From Myxococcus xanthus (GTDB lineage Bacteria > Myxococcota > Myxococcia > Myxococcales > Myxococcaceae): DNA of 64,000 nt. The translations under genes and the position numbers were made by a program. The notes under the pieces were generated by a model. The model did not search any database, was not told the DNA's origin, and worked only from the letters and a program-made list of their open reading frames with translations. This document shows, piece after piece, positions 61,342 to 64,000 of the stretch. Each line of letters opens with the position of its first letter. Position 1 is the first letter of the stretch. Where the stretch lies: contig NZ_FNOH01000011.1 in assembly GCF_900106535.1 (NCBI RefSeq), positions 186,001 through 250,000 on the forward strand, given 5' to 3'.

Positions 61342-62703
61342 ATGGTCAAGCCCGAAGGCGAACCTACCGCAGGAAGACCCTCTCGACGAGGCGTGCTGAT
61401 GGGAGCGGGGCTGTTTGCGGGCGGCGCGGCGGCGGCGCTGGGGCTGCGGAGCGCGCTGGCACCGGTGTCCAAGGACGTGCAGGGCATCAACCCCCGAAGC
61501 GACGCCTGGTACGACATCCGCCTCACGGGGGACGGGCTGATGGACAACCAGGTGCTCTGGTTCCTCAGCCATGCAACCCACGGCCAGAGCGACGTGGGGG
61601 ACGTGCTGGAGACGGCCAGCCGCATCCAGCCCGGGGACGAGCGCAGTTGGTTCGAGGCGTGGACCCAGACGGCGCGGCGGGTCCACGGCCACGCCCAGAA
61701 CGCCGAGTCCAAGGGTCACCGGCTGAGCGCCGGCCAGGCCTACGCGCGCGCGGCGAACTACTACCGCGCGGCGACGATGCACTACACGGACCTGGAGGAC
61801 CCGCGGACGCTCGAGGTGACGCGGCAGGCGGCCACCACGTTCGAGAAGTCGAACGGGCTGCTCGGCTACGACGTGCAGCCGCTGGCCATCCCTTACGAGG
61901 GCACCACGCTGGCGGCGTACTTCGTGCGCTCGCCGCACGCGAAGCCCAGCGCGCCCGTCATCCTCCTCCACCAGGGGCTGCATGCCTGGCCGGAGGAGAC
62001 GAAGTGGGTCTGGGAAGGCGCGGCCCGGCGCGGCTACCACGTGCTCATGTTCCACGGCCCGGGCCAGGGCCGCTCGCTGCGGGAACACCGGCTGAGCTTC
62101 CGGCCGGATTGGGAGAAGGCCGTCAGCCCCGTGGTGGACGCGGCCGAGCGCATCAGCGGGGTGGACCCTCGCCGCATTCTCCTCATGGGCCTGTCGTTCG
62201 GCGGCGCACTGGCGCCTCGGGCGGCGGCGTTCGAACCTCGCATCGCCCTGTGCATCGCCAACCCCGGCGTCCTCAGTTGGTGGGAGTCCACCAGCTCGCA
62301 CTTCAACCGCTTCCTCCCGGGCTCGCTGGCACTGCTGAAGTCACACCCGGAGCAGTTCGACCAGGCCATTACCGCGCTCGCGGACCGGTGGCCCACCGCC
62401 CAGTACTGGCTGCGTGACGTGTACTGGAAGCATGGCGCCCGGTCGCCGTCGGAGCTCTTCCGCAAGCTGGAGGAGTTCACCAACGAGGCCATCGTCGACC
62501 GCATCCGCTGCCCGGTGCTCATCATGGAGGGCGAGGCGGAGGATGCCTCGCCGGGCCAATCCCAGAAGCTCTACGACGCGCTCCGGGGCCCCAAGCACCT
62601 GATGATGTTCACCCACGAAGAGGCCGCGCCCCTGCACTGCCAGGCGGCGTCCACTGCGCTGGCCGAAGCGCGCCTGTTCGACTGGCTCGACGAAAACGTC
62701 TGA
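61342..62703 (+). CDS. Tat-exported alpha/beta-hydrolase (FrsA/DUF1100-like)
   Basis: 453 aa. The N-terminus has a twin-arginine signal (PSRRGVLMGAGLFAGGAAAA). Residues about 60-170 are helical. The alpha/beta-hydrolase core has the oxyanion strand PVILLHQGLHAWPEE, nucleophile elbow GLSFGG (Ser about 285), the acid near VLIMEGEAEDAS and a late His in PLHCQAAST. The helical N-terminal domain plus this core resembles FrsA and pseudooxynicotine-type C-C hydrolases. ATG 61342 has GGAG 9 nt upstream. It is 9 bp from the next gene and probably co-transcribed with it. The substrate is unknown. Confidence 0.82.
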   Translation: MVKPEGEPTAGRPSRRGVLMGAGLFAGGAAAALGLRSALAPVSKDVQGINPRSDAWYDIRLTGDGLMDNQVLWFLSHATHGQSDVGDVLETASRIQPGDERSWFEAWTQTARRVHGHAQNAESKGHRLSAGQAYARAANYYRAATMHYTDLEDPRTLEVTRQAATTFEKSNGLLGYDVQPLAIPYEGTTLAAYFVRSPHAKPSAPVILLHQGLHAWPEETKWVWEGAARRGYHVLMFHGPGQGRSLREHRLSFRPDWEKAVSPVVDAAERISGVDPRRILLMGLSFGGALAPRAAAFEPRIALCIANPGVLSWWESTSSHFNRFLPGSLALLKSHPEQFDQAITALADRWPTAQYWLRDVYWKHGARSPSELFRKLEEFTNEAIVDRIRCPVLIMEGEAEDASPGQSQKLYDALRGPKHLMMFTHEEAAPLHCQAASTALAEARLFDWLDENV

Positions 62704-62712
62704 GGCCCCGCC

Positions 62713-63774
62713 ATGACACCGCTCCTCACGGCCGTCCTCGGCGTCCTGCTCGTGGCCACTCCCGAGGAAGCACCGGAGGGGCGCTTCAGCGTCGTCCCCT
62801 TCGTGCTGCCCGCCTACCAGCCGGAGACGAGCTTCCTCCTGGGCGGCGCGGCATCGCTCATCTATCAGCCCCCGGCGTCGCGAGGCGGCAGGGAGTCCCA
62901 GGTGATGCTGGCCGCCGCCGCGAGCACCCGTGGCCAGTTCACCCTCCTCCTCCAGCCGGACGTGAATCTGCTCGACGACCGGCTGAACCTCACGGCCACC
63001 GCCAGCGCGGCGCGCTTCCCGGACCGCTTCTTCGGCATGGGCGCACGCACGCGGGCGGAGGACGAGGAGGACTTCACCCCCATCTTCTTCGAGCTTGAAT
63101 TGAGTCCGAAGTGGCGCATCGCCCCGCGCCTCTATGTCGGCCCTACCGTGCGCTATCAGCACGCGCGCTTCACCTATGTCGCGGAGGACGGGGCGGTGCG
63201 GCGCATGACGGGCGCCGAGGGCGGTTCGACGGTTCAATTCGGGCTCACCGCCCTTTATGACTCACGGGACAACACGCTCAATCCGGTGACAGGCCTGGTG
63301 GCGCGGCTCAACCTGCGCCGGGCCCGGGACGCGTGGAGCTCCGACTACGTCTTCGATGTGCTGCGACTGGATGTCCGGCGCTACCTCACACTTCCGTGGG
63401 GACAGCGACACGTTCTCGCGATGCAGGGACTCGTCGACCTGCGCGACGGTGAACCGCCCTTCTATGACACGGGGAGGTTGGGCGGGATGGAGTTGAGCCG
63501 AGGCTACCTGGAGGGGCGCTTCCGCGAGCGCCAGCACCTGGGCGCGCAGGTTGAGTACCGCGCGCCCCTCTTCTGGCGACTGGGCCCCGTGGCCTTCGTC
63601 TCCGCGGCGACGGTGGCACGCAGCCCACGCGACTTCGACATGCGTGACATCAAACCGGCGGCTGGCGCAGGGCTGCGCTTCGCCCCCATGACAGACGTTC
63701 CCGTCAATCTCCGGCTCGATATCGCCTACGGAAGTGAACCCAGCTTCTATTTGAACGTGGGCGAGGCCTTCTAG
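62713..63774 (+). CDS. Omp85/BamA-TamA-like outer-membrane beta-barrel protein
   Basis: 353 aa, with a hydrophobic N-terminal signal (TPLLTAVLGVLLVATPEEA). The whole chain alternates in a beta-barrel pattern. Late barrel features match the bacterial surface antigen family: YDSRDNTLNPVTGLVARLN, LGGMELSRGYLEGRF with the conserved RGY, and a terminal Phe. POTRA domains are absent, so it is a barrel-only member, whose job is less certain than BamA or TamA assembly. GAGG lies 8 nt before ATG 62713. It follows the hydrolase by 9 bp and likely shares its TetR-controlled promoter. Confidence 0.83.
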   Translation: MTPLLTAVLGVLLVATPEEAPEGRFSVVPFVLPAYQPETSFLLGGAASLIYQPPASRGGRESQVMLAAAASTRGQFTLLLQPDVNLLDDRLNLTATASAARFPDRFFGMGARTRAEDEEDFTPIFFELELSPKWRIAPRLYVGPTVRYQHARFTYVAEDGAVRRMTGAEGGSTVQFGLTALYDSRDNTLNPVTGLVARLNLRRARDAWSSDYVFDVLRLDVRRYLTLPWGQRHVLAMQGLVDLRDGEPPFYDTGRLGGMELSRGYLEGRFRERQHLGAQVEYRAPLFWRLGPVAFVSAATVARSPRDFDMRDIKPAAGAGLRFAPMTDVPVNLRLDIAYGSEPSFYLNVGEAF

Positions 63775-63788
63775 GTTAGAAGCCCGCC

Positions 63789-64000
63789 ATGCGCGCGCCC
63801 CTGTTGTCCCTTCTTGCCCTGCTCACCCTCGTGGGCTGCTCTGACACCCCCTCCGACGGTCCGGGGGTGGATGCGCCCGTGGACCGGGGCCCCAAGGCCA
63901 TCCCATTGGACGGCGACCCCAACGGGATGTTCTGGGACGCCGAGAACGAAACGCTCTACATCGCCGACGACCAGAACCACCGCATCCTCAAGTACCGGGA
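63789..64000 (+). CDS. NHL/SMP-30-like propeller lipoprotein, N-terminal fragment
   Basis: First 70 codons of a lipoprotein: signal MRAPLLSLLALLTLVGC with a clear lipobox, a short acidic linker, then the first propeller blade (GDPNGMFWDAENETLYIADD, QNHRILKY). It runs off the window. It lies 14 bp after the Omp85-like gene and may belong to the same operon. Blade sequence resembles the propeller protein at 54278. Confidence 0.75.
   Translation, partial: MRAPLLSLLALLTLVGCSDTPSDGPGVDAPVDRGPKAIPLDGDPNGMFWDAENETLYIADDQNHRILKYR

Overview
The window is GC-rich DNA with the third-position G/C bias, dense ATGA stop/start overlaps and gene content of a myxobacterium, probably Myxococcaceae. Supporting content includes Hanks-type Ser/Thr kinases with PEGA-like tails, a PilZ-sigma-54 activator, many lipoproteins with Asp/Ala/Gly-rich linkers, a secreted HEWGH metalloprotease, and AAA-TPR proteins. 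Genus and species are inference. I saw no rRNA, tRNA, CRISPR array, insertion sequence or prophage.

Layout. 1-6.2 kb: two tandem Ser/Thr kinases (the first truncated by the window edge), a small unknown protein and a large ASH/choice-of-anchor-D lipoprotein ending in a vWA domain. 6.3-14.9 kb: phosphatidylserine synthase, an exported Ntn-hydrolase acylase, a small unknown protein, a ThiF/E1-like enzyme, a secreted alpha/beta hydrolase and a PilZ-AAA-Fis enhancer-binding protein.

15.1-28.3 kb is the most striking segment. It is a tightly overlapped operon encoding a small radical-SAM activase-like protein, system-specific unknown proteins, a soluble FtsH-like AAA-M41 protease, a 1090-aa scaffold-like protein, a MoxR AAA ATPase and a vWA-like protein. 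This matches the FtsH-vWA-MoxR ternary systems proposed as regulated biological conflict (defence) systems. A markedly AT-richer gene for a membrane KAP-like P-loop NTPase (24046-26757) sits exactly between the MoxR and vWA genes, which looks like an exchanged effector.

28.4-35.9 kb holds a complete STM4011-STM4015-type gene set. Two tandem WGR-LRR proteins and an ATP-grasp protein run rightward. Two radical SAM enzymes, a sulfatase-like hydrolase and a HAD phosphatase run leftward. The pathway's product is unknown. The set directly abuts the ternary system.

36-64 kb is mixed chromosome: a LOG-family protein, an AAA-TPR regulator, a discoidin/heparin-lyase-like lipoprotein, a small ABM monooxygenase with an iron alcohol dehydrogenase, a sphingosine-1-phosphate-lyase-like enzyme with an FGGY kinase, a bacterioferritin-like protein, a membrane glycosyltransferase, a large metalloprotease and an AI-2E/PerM exporter-family protein. 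A Baeyer-Villiger monooxygenase plus NHL-repeat protein pair follows, under a divergent TetR gene. Next come an EEP/lamin-tail lipoprotein and a second TetR divergent from a Tat-exported hydrolase, with a tandem operator array between them. The window ends with an Omp85-like outer-membrane protein and the start of an NHL lipoprotein.
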